From: Tigriopus japonicus
Taxonomy: Eukaryota > Arthropoda > Copepoda > Harpacticoida > Harpacticidae
DNA length: 64,000 nucleotides
Direction: 5' to 3'
NCBI GenBank assembly: GCA_010645155.1
Contig: CM021320.1
Coordinates: forward strand, 481,680-545,679
Shown here: in pieces, positions 48,721 to 62,575 of the stretch
Layout of the letters: each line of letters opens with the position of its first letter
How positions within the stretch are numbered: position 1 is the stretch's first letter
Made by a program: the position numbers and the translations under genes
The notes under the pieces: generated by a model
The model's input: the letters and a program-made list of their open reading frames with translations, nothing else
Databases searched by the model: none
Told to the model about the DNA's origin: nothing

Positions 48721-50985
48721 TATACGCTCCAAGTTTACTGTACAGTACATATTTGCTCGGCCTCCTGAGAGAACACAATGTTTCATTACAGTATCGCCCA
48801 CTATGCTTTCTCTGAAGAGACGTATCTTTAGAAATTGTCAAGTGTTGGAAGTGTCATTGCCAAAATTCAGATCCTTCGCTCCTCCGTCTGCATTTGATGA
48901 ACCCAAGGACTTTGGGACGCAGACCTTCCTCACATCATTTGCTTTCAAGGCCGAAAAGGAAAGGCTCGCAATGAAGTCTGCCGAACAACAGAGCATTCCT
49001 CGAAATCCAATATAATCCTTCTGGCCTGAAAGTAAAATTCAAGAATTCATCTTGGCCAAGACTTCTAACAAAACCAGAAAGAATACCCAAATCTCAGTCT
49101 CTACGAACCAAAACTCTCAAACCATTTAAGAGCCTTCTCTCCTCCATCTTGAATGAAGCAAACGCTTTTGCACTTGTTTGGTTAGGCCAGTGTTCTTGTC
49201 TGTCTATAAGAAGCCCGTACTCAATTACTCCCTGTGATACTATGTTGGCTCAAGGACAAGGGCCACTTCTCAGCCACGGCCTTCATTGGTGTTGAGGTTC
49301 ATGTTTGCTATTTATTCATAGCCCTTGAGTACTAGCTTGCATTCGAGTTCCTTAAGAGGCGGAAAAGGTCAACCTAAAACGTTGCAACTCTACGGTTGGA
49401 ACAGAAAAGTGATGTTCCCAAAGATCCTCTGACCAAGTTGCCAGCTTTTAGCCAATTGGTTTGAAGCTGGCTTGACCTGTCGGAAGGATAAGAAGTTTTG
49501 TTTATGCGACTTTGAGAACCATCCAAGTTTTGGACAACTTTCGATTTCGACGTGTGACCGCCATATTTCCTCGTTCGTTGGTCCATTCGTGACTGACTTT
49601 TGTCCGTGGAAACCTTTGAAAGTTTGAAGCATCACGTAGCATTGCATTTGCTTGCCAATCTCGCTCAAACACTTCAAAGGTAGTATTTTTCGGACACCCT
49701 TGGATCGATTGGTCAGAACCAATTGATGGTTACAACTCTTCAGAGAGACAGACTTGCAAGTGCATTCGGATATGTTCCCCCTTTGGTTTGGAACTTTGTT
49801 TCAGAGGCCAGGAAGAGGAGGAGCGCCAAATGGAGGGCGTTTGAAAGCGATCCAAGCACGATGCATTGCAAAAGTAATTGTATAATTGCCAATATAGGGC
49901 CCGAGAAAAAAACATGGAGGCAAGATTTTTTCGCCTCTGTGCTTCGGAATGTGCATCTCTTTTGCCCGGCCTTCGCCAAGAAGTTTATGAGATCATAATG
50001 TCGTTGGTGAAATCTCATTGCAACCTTTGGAATAAGGCTAGCGATGCAGTTTTGTTCCAGGACCTTTGGATCAAGACCAAAGCGATCACATCCAATGCAT
50101 CTCGGGTTTTTCATCAACCCGCCAAGAAATATTTCACCCACCGAAGCTTCTGCATTCATTCGATCTTTGTGGGAAGAATGTTTTTGCGCTCAAGCGAAAG
50201 GTGGAAATCGAGTTCCAGTCAGGGAAGGCCATCGCGGGCTTGATTTGGAACGACAGTTCATATTTCATAAGGTTTCCAGAACTTGAGTGATGATTCGCTT
50301 TACCTTTAACAAAACTGCGAGATGATGAGGAGAGTGGGCAGCATTCCTGAGTTTCAGGCCATTGCCTCATCTCCGGAAGCAAGCTTGACTATGAAATGAA
50401 GATTAATGCATTTTTGAACGACCTGTGAAAGAGGGGTAAAACTTTCTCAGCTTCCTAATTCCTATTCAAACAAGCTTCAAAGTATCTGGGTTCGTACATC
50501 GTTGGCACGAAACGAGGAACATAACGAGTAAGCGAGGTTCCTCGCGTGCACCACCACATTGGCACACTTCCGTCAACTATGACAAATGGTACGAACGAGA
50601 TGGAATGAAATTAATAGTTGAACTCCGCGCGAGGCTTTTTGTGGCGTGGCTGATTTTTGTGAAGTTTCAGATCAAATGCTATCGTCTGGCCAGAAAAGGA
50701 TTCAATGCTTTCACACGAAATATTTACTCTTAGCTTTGCAGATTTTAGTTTTGTAAAATTCTTTGAAACTGATATAGATTGGAACACTGTATTGCAAGAA
50801 TTTGCGCATAATATTGATAGATCCCACTGTGTATTAGTGTCTCCACATGATTGCTAAAGGGGAAAAAGAAAACTCGAGAAAATGCAAGACTCGTATTTTT
50901 TCATTAAATGTTAGCATTTGAGTTTTTTGACTTTTTTTTTTCAAAAAACCGATCAATCACCAAAAAGAAACATTGACCAAATATA

Positions 50986-51130
50986 GGTTGACTGTTGAGG
51001 TAGTTTGGAAGTACAGTATAAACATATCTAGAAGCATAGAAGAAGCATATGAGAAGAAGCTTCTTTCATGCTTCTTTTATGCTTTTAGATATGCTTCCAC
51101 TTCACTTCAAAACTACCTCAACAACCGATC
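50986..51130. mobile_element. Foldback MITE copy 2 (145 bp), TA-flanked
   Basis: Arms of about 72 bp fold back on each other; the outer ends read GGTTGACTGTTGAGGTAG and the inverse of GATCGGTTGTTGAGGTAG. TA lies on both sides. It is the same family as 21630-21871 but lacks the inner part of the hairpin. Confidence 0.78.
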
Positions 51131-51140
51131 TATTAAGAAG

Positions 51141-51195
51141 AAAAGAAAAAAAAAACAACGAATNNNNNNNNAAAAGAAAAAAAAAAACAACGAAT
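51141..51195. other. Assembly gap (8 N) flanked by the same sequence twice
   Basis: N occupies 51164-51171. The 23 bases before it (AAAAG, ten A, CAACGAAT) and the 24 bases after it (AAAAG, eleven A, CAACGAAT) are identical except for one A. This looks like one sequence represented twice across an unresolved poly-A run. Confidence 0.85.
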
Positions 51196-53518
51196 AAGAA
51201 AGAAAGTGTACATCACTACTCATTGATGACCCTACCTCTAAGAAATGGCAGCAAATTCTTGCATGTTTCTTGTCTCAAAATCAAACTTATTTCAACCTCC
51301 TAGCTTTGAAACCCTCTGGAATCACGATTTCGTCGTCAAATGCACACAAAGAGAATGTCGTTCACAACGGTTGCAGATGACCTTCCTTAAACCAAAGAGG
51401 GAAATGGATCCAATTATGTAAAGTTTCAAAACAATTGTTATACAAATCCACCTTTTTAGCTCAAAATTCAACTATAAACCTACTTCGATGTTTGGCAATC
51501 TTTTCAAAGCCGCCTTTGTATTGTATTGCGTTGAATTCTTACAATGGCTGAAGTAACCTCCTACAGTTTATACAAATTCCAAAGTTCCTGGAATACGATT
51601 AGAACGGCAAGGAATTGTAAATTGAGTGCTCTTTGATGGTCCAAAAGGACCTTGAAGGAATTCTTGAATATACCGGAAAAGCTGGATATTTTTGTTTTTT
51701 CAGAAACAAACAAAAGTTGAAGTTTTGGATCTTGACATTAATGATTTACAAAACCTGATTTCCTCTTGTTCCCAAATTGTACCCGGATAAGGAAGTGTTG
51801 AGAACTCAGAAACGTGGTTTCTCAAGTTCAAAATAGTGCCAAGAGGGCAAGACTTGAAAGTTTTGAAAGAAAGCCTTATTGTAGAGCTTTAATAACGTAT
51901 ATGAAAATTCGGAGGAAAATGTTAAGTTGCACTTCAAGGTTATCTGTTGTAAGTAGGGGTCACTAGAAACTTGAAATACGCCGATCAAGGGGGCAAATGT
52001 GAAAAATGCAACAAATTGAACTCTGAGCAAAGGCATGGTAAAACAAAATCCACGCCTTTGTCCTTGAGCACTTCTTCATCGAGGACTTTGGGTCCAACCA
52101 ACCTCCAATGTCAATGAGTTCCTTCGAGTGCAGCAAGATTTTGAGGGACAATTCTCAGATTTCTTACATGCAATCTTCGGAAGCAAATTGACACGTCGAA
52201 GAATAAAAGGAACAAGAAAGGCATTATAGTGCTAGCTTCTTTTTTTGATCTTCTTTGTATCTTCTCTCCAGTGACAGGGAATGGAATGGCCCTTCTCAAA
52301 TTTCTTCATCATACCCTTATTGCCCTATGGCCTTGATTAACTTGAGTAAAAACAAACTTTGACGTATCCTGCAGATTGAAACTCGCCATTCCGTTGCGAT
52401 AGCACATTACTTTGTCAGAAATGGGCAGTGTTTAGCAAAAAAAAAATGCACGTCTTTTTTCGTCATCAACTCGTAATCCAGGGGTAGAACCTTTCCTTTT
52501 AAAATTCTTACTTGACAACCTTTTTATGCAAAAATGCAAGCCAAGCATGATGCAAAGAAAGCCGAGAAAAGGTAAGTGGAATGAGCGGTTAATTGAAAGC
52601 CCTTTCTTTCGTGGTTGAACGCTTCATGACCATCTATGCATTTTCGCACCTCGACTTAAAAGCATATGCAACACTGGAAAGTGTCTCCCGCAAAGTCACC
52701 TGCGGACTTATGGGAGTGCATTTTCTGTCCAGCCAATTAGGACACTTTCTAATTAAAGTTGTTTATCCAAATGAAAAGGGCCCTAATTTTCAAAGTCGTC
52801 AAACATGAACACACAGTGAACCTTTCGCTTGCAAAAATATATTTGTTTTGTCGTCCAGTTTTTGAACTTCGACGACTCGAGAAAGATTCGTTGGAGCTAG
52901 TCAAATAGGCAAACGAGGTCTGTATAAAATATAACGACGGTTTGAGTAATAACTCAGCAGGGGTTTGACGTCAAATTAATGAAACTTTGCCAAGTTATAC
53001 ATGTGTTGACACATGTTGACTGGATCAAATTTGGCTAGACGAGCTCACAAAGTCTGAATTCCATGGTGTCGAGAAACACTGCGAATTATTTCAACAAGGT
53101 AGAATGGACCCACCTGACTTTATTCAGACCTTCATTTCTCGTCAGGTTGTTTTTACGATCGAGAAGGTCCAAAAGACATTTCTGTTGATGAATTGAGCCC
53201 TAAAAGACTATTTCTACCTGAAGTGTCGGATGATTTTTGTCTTGAATTAACCTCTGTTAGATCCAAGCTTGAAGGGGATTCATTTGCAAATGTGTTCTTT
53301 TGAGCTTAAGAGGTTGTATGTATTGAAGTAGAAGGACACATATGGTACGTATGTTCTTTCTTCAGGAAATTATCCTTAGGCTGGAAGCTTTTTGTCGCAT
53401 GATTTAATTATCTTCCGGGACAACGATTTTTCCCTTTTTCACATTGTTTGACCATTTCAGTGAGACCTTCGCGAACGACCATGAGCTTTTTTCACAAAGT
53501 TCACAATTTGAAGTACGA

Positions 53519-54103
53519 GGGGTATCCAGACTAGAAGTAAACTGGGGCTATAACTCGTCAGCAGGTGCGATTTTTAGATGCTTGATAAAGAATCGAAATC
53601 AAGATTTATTTCTTATGAGCTGATGATATTTTACATAATTTGTTGTAAGGCAATCATGTTCGAACTTATGATTTAGTTAGACAAGGTACCGGTATGTCGG
53701 GCGACCCCTGTAAACATAGAAAATAAGCCTCAAAAGCGAGCAACAAGTCAAAAATCAAGTACACTGTAAAGCCAAGACGTTTCACATCAAAAGTTACCAC
53801 TTTTTTGCCTCAAACATTCATCAAATATTGGTATGGGTGGTTGTACAACGTCTTAACTTTCCAGCAAAATGGATTTTAACGTGTTTCTTGCTCTTGACAT
53901 CGATGTTCAAAAACGTGCAGGGGTCGCCCAACATACCTTATCCAAATAAATCATCACTATGAACTGGATTACCTGACAACAAATCATGTAAAATATCATC
54001 TCCTCAAATGAAATATATCTTGATTTTGATTGTCTATCAAGCATCTAAAAATCGCACTTGTTAACGAGTTAGAGGCCCAGTCTACCTCTAGTCTGGATAC
54101 CCC
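53519..54103. mobile_element. Large foldback element (585 bp) with arms of about 190 bp
   Basis: The left arm (53519-53710) starts GGGGTATCCAGACTAGAAG and ends with GGGCGACCCCTG; the right arm (53918-54103) is its inverse at roughly 80 percent by eye. ACG lies just outside both ends (allowing for an extra A on the left), possibly a 3-bp duplication. The 207-bp spacer is unique and non-coding. Superfamily unknown. Confidence 0.7.
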
Positions 54104-55195
54104 ACGCATTTTGATACTGTGAAGGTAGATCAAAGAGGTATTACGGCCTTTAATGCAATTTGTTTCAGCCAATTTTTATTTAAGTCAAAGATGAATTGCG
54201 AAAAAGCTTCTATTCTGTTAGAAGGTCAGCTTAGATAAGCATTTTTGAGTGCTCAAAAGTTAGAGCAAGAACGACTGAAGTCTGGACAACAAGCCTCACA
54301 AAAAAAGATTTTGCATCTGCGTTTACATTAGTTTGAATTAGAAGGCGACGTATATTTAATTCAAATTCCAGGAGGGATTAGTTATTTTTCATTCAATAAT
54401 TCTAAATAATGGTTACTCTAATATCCAATTGGGGGTTGACCTCTCAAAACTTGGCATTCTATTGGGTACAAAATACTTGGTTTGCACAAAAGAAAACCGA
54501 TTTTTGTCATTGGAAATAGGAAAATAATCATACTCGTCCTTAGCGTCTGAGTCCATCTTCCAGGAGTCCATAGTCCTTGAGTAATCTAAAGATACAGTTC
54601 AAGAAAAAGAAGACTTCAAAGAAGATAAAATGGAACAATAGGAAGAAACCATAACAAAATCATTAAGGCCATGAGGAAGTATGTAGTCTCAGTAAAATAC
54701 AATAGAATGCAGTACATTTAACCACCTCCAGATTATGTCATGCTGGTAAACCAACATATTTTACTTATTGAACCTATTTCCAGTAGGGTTAGTCATACAT
54801 TACTCTAGATTTACCACCTAAACAACTTTGCAATCCATCTTTTAGGTCAAATTCTTATAGTTTGAAAAACTCGATAACTCCGTCATTTGCTTGACTTTTC
54901 TTCATCTCCTCTTGTACTTCTGATAACTATGTCCAAAAAAGATAACTCGATAAAAAAGGCGATATCATTTTTTATTGGCATCACGAAGACTTTATCTAAA
55001 TCCCAAACTCATAAATTCTCTATAGATTGGAAGAGCTTAAGGTCGCTTTTTATATGTAACTGAAAAAGAACAAAATGAAAATAAATATTTGTATTTTTTA
55101 ATGTCAATGACTTGGAGTAAGCCAGTCAAGGTAAAAAGCCATTGACATTTGGTGGAGTAGTAAATGAAATAAATTATGGGAATGAGTGTTGTGTC

Positions 55196-55582
55196 CAGGG
55201 TTGGTCAGGGGGTTTATCCCCGGGATCCCGGAACAGGATTTTCTTCCTCTTAAAACGGGAAAAACGAGTTTTCAATACCCTTTCAACAATTAACTATTTT
55301 ACGGGATCACGGGACGGGATTTTCCTATTGAAAACGGGTTTTTCCGAAACAAATGCGATTTGTAAGGTTTCAAGAATTTGAAATGGCAATATTGACATAA
55401 ATCTTTGTCAAGAATATAAAAAAATTACCAAGCATTTGTTTCCAATCATTAGACCTGTCAGGACTGAAATCAGATTTTTCATATTTATGCCCTAATGTAG
55501 AAAATTCGGAAACACCGAAAATCCCAGAAAATCCCGGTTTATATCCTCGTTTCTTCAACGGTACGGGATTAAACCAATCCTA
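55196..55582. mobile_element. Possible degraded hAT-like element with CGGGAT repeats
   Basis: The left side reads CAGGGTTGGTCAGGGGG then TTTATCCCCGGGATCCCGG; the right side ends in an imperfect inverse (CGGGATTAAACCAATCCTA). CGGGAT/ATCCCG and AAAACGGG motifs recur inside. The flanking 8-mers match poorly, so the boundaries are uncertain. Confidence 0.35.
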
Positions 55583-58500
55583 CTTGTAAATAGAGGGTTA
55601 AAAGAGAAATGACACTCCAAAAATATTTGTGAGTTACGAAGCCTGCACTGTGTGTGCAATGGCATTTGACATTGAACATACTTAGTCACATGATTCACAA
55701 CCCGAACTTGCGTTTTTAGGGAGTCAGTGGCAAGATTGCTCATTCAACTGCTTTGGTTGAACAAGAGCAATGTATGATGAATCAAGTCACTTGACACCCT
55801 TCTGCTGGATCAATGAAGTGTGTTCAAAACAAATCTCCACTGATTGTACTGTAGTGACATTTCTCTGTTAGCCCTCTAGATGAAACTACAACACAGTGTC
55901 ATTAAGGTGTAAGTAAAACGGGCTCTACAGCGTTTAAATTTACGCTAATTGGACCAATGGTGGAAAGCTTACAATATGAAATGGTAGATGGGTTAGGGAA
56001 GACGATATAATTATTTGAAAAGCGTGTATTTCAAGCTAAATATAGCCAGGAAAGGTATGTTTATAAAACAGCATGTCGCTGTTTCACTTGATAATTATGT
56101 CACGTTATTTGAATGAAGCAATCATGATCCTAAAAGTAGACTTTGGAGCCAAAGTTGCTCTTCAGGCAATGAATGATCGGAGAGAAAGACTGATTTATGT
56201 GACTCTACACTGAGAAGCCGGCAATGCTGAAGATATCACACGTTTAAACGTTTGATTCTTGAACTTTCTGAGGTTTGGGCATAAATTTCAATCGCTGAAA
56301 GTTTTCTAATTTCAATTCACTTCAGTTCGCCTTTCACGTTGAATGTTGTACAATAAGTTTTCCTTTTAAGCACAGAGGCCGGAATGATTAATAAGACTGA
56401 GTGTCTCCGATCAATATAAAGGCTTAGGGGATATATCCGAATATTTTGAATCTCCATTTCAACACGGAAAAAAATCAAAAGAAGTCAAATAAGTTCTGTT
56501 TGCAAAAGCAACCGCATGATTTGCATTTTCAGTCATTTCAAAGGGACAAAAATAAATTACTTTACTGTCGCACACCTCATTAGGTTTCAAACGACACTTT
56601 CCTGTTTTTACGTTTAGCGAGGTAGCCAGTCAACTAAACGGAAACCCAAACAGGGCTTTGATCGTTGCAAAAGATTGTCAAAGAAAAACTAATACCAAGA
56701 AATTCTGAATTTTGTTTTCAATGGATCTTTTTCTAGTGGTTTCACGGGCAAAAACAAATTTTGTTTTGGACACTTTTTCAATGGTTTCACTTGATCGTGA
56801 TAACTTGAGTCAAATGATGAGAAACAGAGGTGTTCCCAACATGGAACCTGGTTTAGGCATGAATTCCAAGACAGTATTAGATCACATTTTAGTGTCCAAG
56901 ACATTAAAACGACCTCAAGAATAGAATTTGTGAAAGAGATCTTAATTGATTGAATTTCAACTTAAAGAATTAATCGATTTTCGAAATGAAAGTGAACAAC
57001 TGAAAAATGCATGAAAAGGATTCCGAATGCCCAATGTCATGGACACCTGTTTGCATTTTATACGAGAAAACCGGAACAATGGAAATCCATTCATATATTG
57101 GATAGACCTCCTCAAACTGTATCCTCGACTTATTTTGCAGATATATCAAAGTTTGGCGATGCATAAAAGCTCAAGGGATAAAAGCTTCTGGGCCTGTCCA
57201 ATTCAGGCAAAGTGAGCTCGAGTGTGTGGTCAATGATTGAACTGACATCTCAGAGGGACTCTCAAGAGCTCAAATTAGATCAAATAATTTGTAATACCAA
57301 ATTGTTCACCCAGTAACATTTGAGAACGAAACGATTGTGGAGACTTTGAAACTGAACCTAAGGTGATATAAATAACTTCAATTCACAATGAATGTGTGAT
57401 GTGTTTGTGATGTCTTAAAGATGTATTTCACTTGAAACCACCGCAAACTAATATTTGCCATCGAGTCTCATCTTTTGATATGCCTTTGCAAGAAATAATC
57501 CATTCATTTCTCAAGAAAGGAATTCTGATGATTTATCCAGGCTTAAGGACGAGCTTAAGAGATTTTCCTTTTCCTATTTTGCTCCAAAAAAGTGAAGGGC
57601 ACGAGCGTGTTTCTTTTAAGAATTACCAAAATGATCCCTCTTGATCATCAAATTTTTCAAAGCCGAGTCTATACATTTGCTCTCACCGACACAATTTATA
57701 GACGCTATTCCCAAGGGACCATTCTTTGTCTTTCCAATTTCAAGTCTTGTTAACTCAGGGTTTCTAACATCAAGAAACTGCCCAAGGTGTCCGTGGGGAA
57801 CAAGGTAGTAAAAGTAATAAAACTTCTATAATTGGAGGGGGATGAGCGAATTTGGAGGCTCTTTGGAACTTCAAAGTCGTTGGCCGCCAATGGTCTCTTT
57901 TCATCAACAACCTTATTTCATTAGAATTGATGTGAAAACTTGGATCAGATAAATGGTTTTGTACGATCCATCATCATCATCTTGAAAAACAAAAAAGAGG
58001 ATAATGGACTCATTGATCCCTGAGATGGATAGACGTGTTTTTTTGAGTGCCCAATATTGCTGCTTGTTTGGACCACATGGTTTCCCGCTTCCATCTCAAC
58101 CAAAGGCATTAGCATAAGATTAAAGGAACCAGGCGAACAAGGAACTATCCAAAATGTCTCAGAATACACTCACCACACCAAGGTTCTCACATGAGTGTCA
58201 TTCTTTGATTGTTCCCAGTTTCAAAGGCTGGTGCCAATGTTTGAAGAGAGAATTCACTTACCTTTCCAAACCGCAAGCTCTAAGTAAACACTCTGATGTC
58301 ACTTTGTACCAAAGAACAGATCCTATGAACGTGCTTCTGCCTCAAAGACTCTAACAAGTCTGAGGACGTATTGAAGAAAGCTATTTCCTAGCCTTCAAAC
58401 GCAGAAAGTGCAGGCAAAGACCGCTCAGCTCCATCTCATTGTGTGACGTTCGAAAAAGAAGAGGAGAACCGAGCGCAATGTTTGTTCCAACCGCTTTTTG

Positions 58501-59491
58501 CGCGCCATTGAGCCGTTTAACGCAATGGGGAAAATGCAAAAGTAATGGCGAACTTGGTAGACCTTTTTGAATTTTGGTGTGGGTACTCTAACCAAGGATT
58601 GTTAAAGTAACTGAGCACCCGTATTTGATGGAATCTTTATTGGAACGTGTTTCTATGAGTGTTACGAAAGTGTTATCAGAATTCAAAGACGATTCGAATC
58701 TGTTGGAACTTTGAAATGACAATTGGAATCAGAGAGTTAGGGATTTGAGGGTCTCAAAGGTTTGGAAAAATCCGTTATCGATCTTTTTGGCTCGTCTTGG
58801 CCAGAATTCCCTTTGAAGTGGCAACAGTGTATTTGTAAATCGAAAGTGTCACCACAAAGTACATACCTTGCAAGTTTGAAAATGACAATCCTCAAACCGA
58901 TTATTTTCGCAGTTTTCACACAGGAATTTGATCCAGAAGCTAAGTTATCATTGTTTATACCCACTCATAAAAAATAATCTGGGAATAACATGTACTAGAA
59001 TTCAAAAAGTAGGGGATTTACACTCCATACTCAGATACACTTCGAAATTTCGAAAAAGAAAGGACATTGAGGAAATTGAAAGATCCGTAGAGTAAAATAT
59101 TTTTGTCGGGGATCACGGGAGATCTGGATGCTTCGACTATTGGCAAAAACGGTTCTTCGAATTTTGTTCCAGTCTTTTTTAAAATCTAATTATGCTATCT
59201 GAATAGTAAATCAAAGCTCACATGCTTCATTTCAATTTGATTGAATGAACTTCAAAGCAATCAATGCACGCTTTTCTGACCAAATAAGTGACTGTAGGGT
59301 CAATTTGTCACTTTGTTTCACAAGTATGTACTTCAAATTTTACAAATTTCGAAACGTTATTTCTCACAAACGGAAAACAAAAACATTTACTTGGAGAGAA
59401 CACGATCTACAAGAAATCAAGATATCCAAAGCTGAACGCTGGAGCAAAAGCTTCCATGCTCCGAGCTATTTTTTTCTGTGTTGGTGAATAT

Positions 59492-59807
59492 TAGTGATGG
59501 ACCGAAAGCGCTTTCGGCCGAAATTTCGGTTTCGGTTATGCCTACCGAAACCGAAAGCAGACATGCACTATAAAGGATGGAGTTTGACAACAAAATGGAA
59601 AAATTGTTTGTCCTAAAACCCCTAATATTTAAGTTTCCTGATTTTTCAAAATTTGCGACTATCCAACATGGAACAAAAGAGCAATTTAATTTTAAAGGTG
59701 GATTTTATTTTTATACAATTTTGTAGTCAGCTGCTTTCGGTTTCGGTTAAGCCCTCTTTCGACCGAAACTTTCTGTTTCGGTTATGCGCCCTTTCGGTCC
59801 ATCACTA
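59492..59807. mobile_element. hAT-type non-autonomous element (316 bp) with exact 8-bp duplication
   Basis: Ends are TAGTGATGGACCGAAAG and its inverse CTTTCGGTCCATCACTA, flanked by exact 8-bp repeats GTGAATAT at 59484-59491 and 59808-59815. CCGAAA/TTTCGG motifs recur near both ends and make strong local palindromes. The interior is AT-rich and non-coding. It differs from the 11877/28380 family beyond the shared TAGTGATG start. Confidence 0.85.
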
Positions 59808-60581
59808 GTGAATATCAATATCGGTTTAGACTGTAAAGATTTTTGAATTTGAAAACCAGATGTCGAGGTATCGTCGGTTTTCAAATTCTAAACTGACGGT
59901 AACAAAATTCTTTGAAAGCTCGAATCACTTTTCGCCCAGTTGTCTTTCGTACTGCATATCGAGTGAAATACGCCACGAAGTAAATTTTCAAAAAGTTGCC
60001 ACATGTTCATTGTTGTTTGATCGATAAACGATAGGTGTGATTGCTAGTCAAATTTCAAGTTTTAAATGTGCTCATTAACTTCGTTTTTGTCAAAAATGTC
60101 ATTTGAATTTCTTGCACGATGTAGAAAATGGAATTAAAAAGTCCCTCTCTTGGTTTCTATTTTCGTCTCGGACCAAAAACCATCTTGAAATATCTCTGGG
60201 GAGCTTAAGCACTTTCACTAATAACTTCATGCATTCTGCGTCTTTGTACTTTCAGCCATTTTCGAAGCTAACACATCCGTATTCCACAAAATATTTGGTC
60301 TAAGTTTTCGAACTACATAATCACTCGATTTTTTTTCAACAAACAAGAAATCCTACAATTATTACCAAAACAAATGTACATGTATTTGATGATAATCTAA
60401 GGAGACAACAAATGTTAAGCATAGTCTTAGTTGTCTTGAATCAAACCAACATCTAAAACACAAGTTTACCACCTTGTGTTAAATATCTTTAAAAAAATGC
60501 AAACGCCGAACAAAATACATGAAGAGATTGGTTATTGGCAGATGACCTAATTCGAGCTCAAGGTCAGCCAATTAAGTTATT

Positions 60582-60827
60582 GTGAATCAGTCCAGTGATT
60601 CCATGGTTAATTTGGACGGAAAGTTTCACCCAATATTTGCAAAAATTTGCAAAAATTTGTTGCCTATTTGCCTTCGTCGGGAATATGTAAGAGCTGATCC
60701 TCTAACAGCATTTAAGGCAGGATTGGACAAATTCTTAAATACTATTCCTGACCAACCCACCATACAAGGGTTGTATAGATCTGCCAACAGTAACTCATTG
60801 GTAGATCAAATTTCATATAAACATTAA
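60582..60827 (+). mobile_element. LINE (Jockey/CR1-like) reverse-transcriptase C-terminal remnant
   Basis: The frame carries LPICLRREYVRADPLTAF then FKAGLDKFLNTIPDQP and ANSNSLVDQISYK before the stop, a pattern typical of the extreme C-terminus of ORF2 in non-LTR retrotransposons (the FK..LD..L..IPDQP tail after the RT thumb). There is an in-frame stop just upstream and no palm domain (no YADD-type motif), so only a 5'-truncated copy is present, as is usual for LINEs. Assigned from family knowledge, without a search. Confidence 0.5.
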
Positions 60828-62437
60828 TTATTAAAACTATAATAATGATTAACTCTCTTTACAGGGAATCCCATTCCTTGTAGCGGTATTGAAAAATCCG
60901 CCCCCCCCCAAAAAAAAAACATTCTTTGTTCCTGATTCTCATATTACCCACACCAAATTTTGCAAGGTACTTGATTAGCTGGAGTAACTCCTCGTTCGTA
61001 CCTTCGTACAGAATAACATTCGTGACTATACTATAACTTTTTCCTAATATCGTTTTGCTGGTGCACAACTTTTCCGGAATAATTCATTTAAGCTGGCAAA
61101 CCTTGCAGTATGCGTCACAAGTGAACGTTGGAATGGATCAAGAGCCGTCGAACCCCAAGGCCTTCTTCCTTCCTTCTTCCTTTGCCTTTGCCTTCTCATT
61201 CGCCTCGGAATTCCATTTCAATTTGTCCTTGAAAAACAATGGGATGAATTGGATTTGGAGACAGCTTGCTTCCAAGTATGGAGATCCCCACAACGTGGTA
61301 TGTGGGATATGAAAGCCGTCCGTTGAGGAGAAAGAGCTTTCATGAGGGTGAGAACTTTTTCCCTTATCCCAAGACGCTCGTGGGCTCATGACTTTTGGGA
61401 TGAAGATGAAGTTCATTAAATTGCAAACTAGGACCAAAAGTCCCACGAATCCGTGGGAAGCCAACAGTCAAAGTTCCTTATCCCCATAATTCTCAGACAA
61501 ACTCCTTGGAGATTCCCTCACTTTCCTCTTGCAGACTAATGCATTTGTGGGTCGGGTCCATGCAATGATGATCCACAGTTCAATTTGCAAGCTCTTCTCG
61601 CTTGGCGGATCCACTTGTTCCAATTACTAGTTGTAAAGGTTGCTTGCCAATTGGAGATGCCCCACTTCAAACTCGAACCTTTCGATATTTCAATACTGTC
61701 AAAGTTGCCTATCTACGTATTCAAGATTTCCAATCAACAAATACAAGCCATGAATGGAGTGGAATGCTTTTGGAACTTTGACAACTTGCGCAACTTGGAG
61801 AACCAACGTCGATCGATCCACAAAAGTGATGTCTACACAGTATGTTGTAACTAAAGAAAGAGGTTCCAACCTGAGAAGCGACCCTTCATGGAAGTTTCCC
61901 CTGGAGCAAAAGGGAACTTTCCGAATCTATTCGTAAATTAGTGGGAGAAATTGAAGAGAGGGTTAAGGATCAGAAAAGGAAGTCAACCGAAGAGGAAAGT
62001 AACCACGATTCAGGCCCGTCAAAAGTTTCTTGGAGGTCATCAATCGCCACATTGGGATCCAAAAGTTCACCCTGAAGCTTGGGATTCATTCCGTATTCTC
62101 CCAAGAATAATATTTCTGACTACTTAGGAACCTTTTCACACTCAACGGTCAAGTTGGAAATGGCTTTTTTGGACTTAAAGCTCTTGTGAAACCCATACCA
62201 AATGGTGAAGAATGAAAGAATAAAGTGGAAAAGTTTCACGATTGGTAGTTGCCCTATGTGAACAGTTCAAGAGCATGAAATAGCCCGTTTGATGGCTTTG
62301 GTCTTGTTCGCATTCAAGTTTTTGTCTCGCTCCAATATCCACTTCAATGTCGTTGTTTTCTTCATGAGGTTTGAGAAAAGTGTCCTTTTGATGCATCTTG
62401 TTGGTGAAGTTTTATTTCTCTCCTAAAGATCTTTGTC

Positions 62438-62499
<62 letters not shown>

Positions 62500-62575
62500 T
62501 GTTGTTGTTGTTGTTGTTGTTGTTGTTGCTGCTGTTGTTGTTGCTGTTGTTGTCGTAGTAGTAGTTGTTGTTGTC
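62438..62575 (+). repeat. Compound (GTA)20-(GTT)n microsatellite
   Basis: Twenty GTA units, then about ten GTT units, then mixed GCT/GTT/GTC/GTA triplets ending near 62575. The serine/cysteine frame through it is not a gene. Confidence 0.95.

Larger units (their letters stand above)
48723..53518. other. Mostly non-coding stretch
   Basis: Holds the foldback MITE copy 2 and the assembly gap. A 70-codon ATG frame at 48803-49015 (plus) and overlapping frames on both strands at 49.7-50.3 kb are unassigned. Confidence 0.4.
54104..60581. other. Non-coding stretch with transposon remnants
   Basis: No convincing exon. The possible hAT relic (55196-55582) and the clear hAT element (59492-59807) are the only features. 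Confidence 0.45.
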
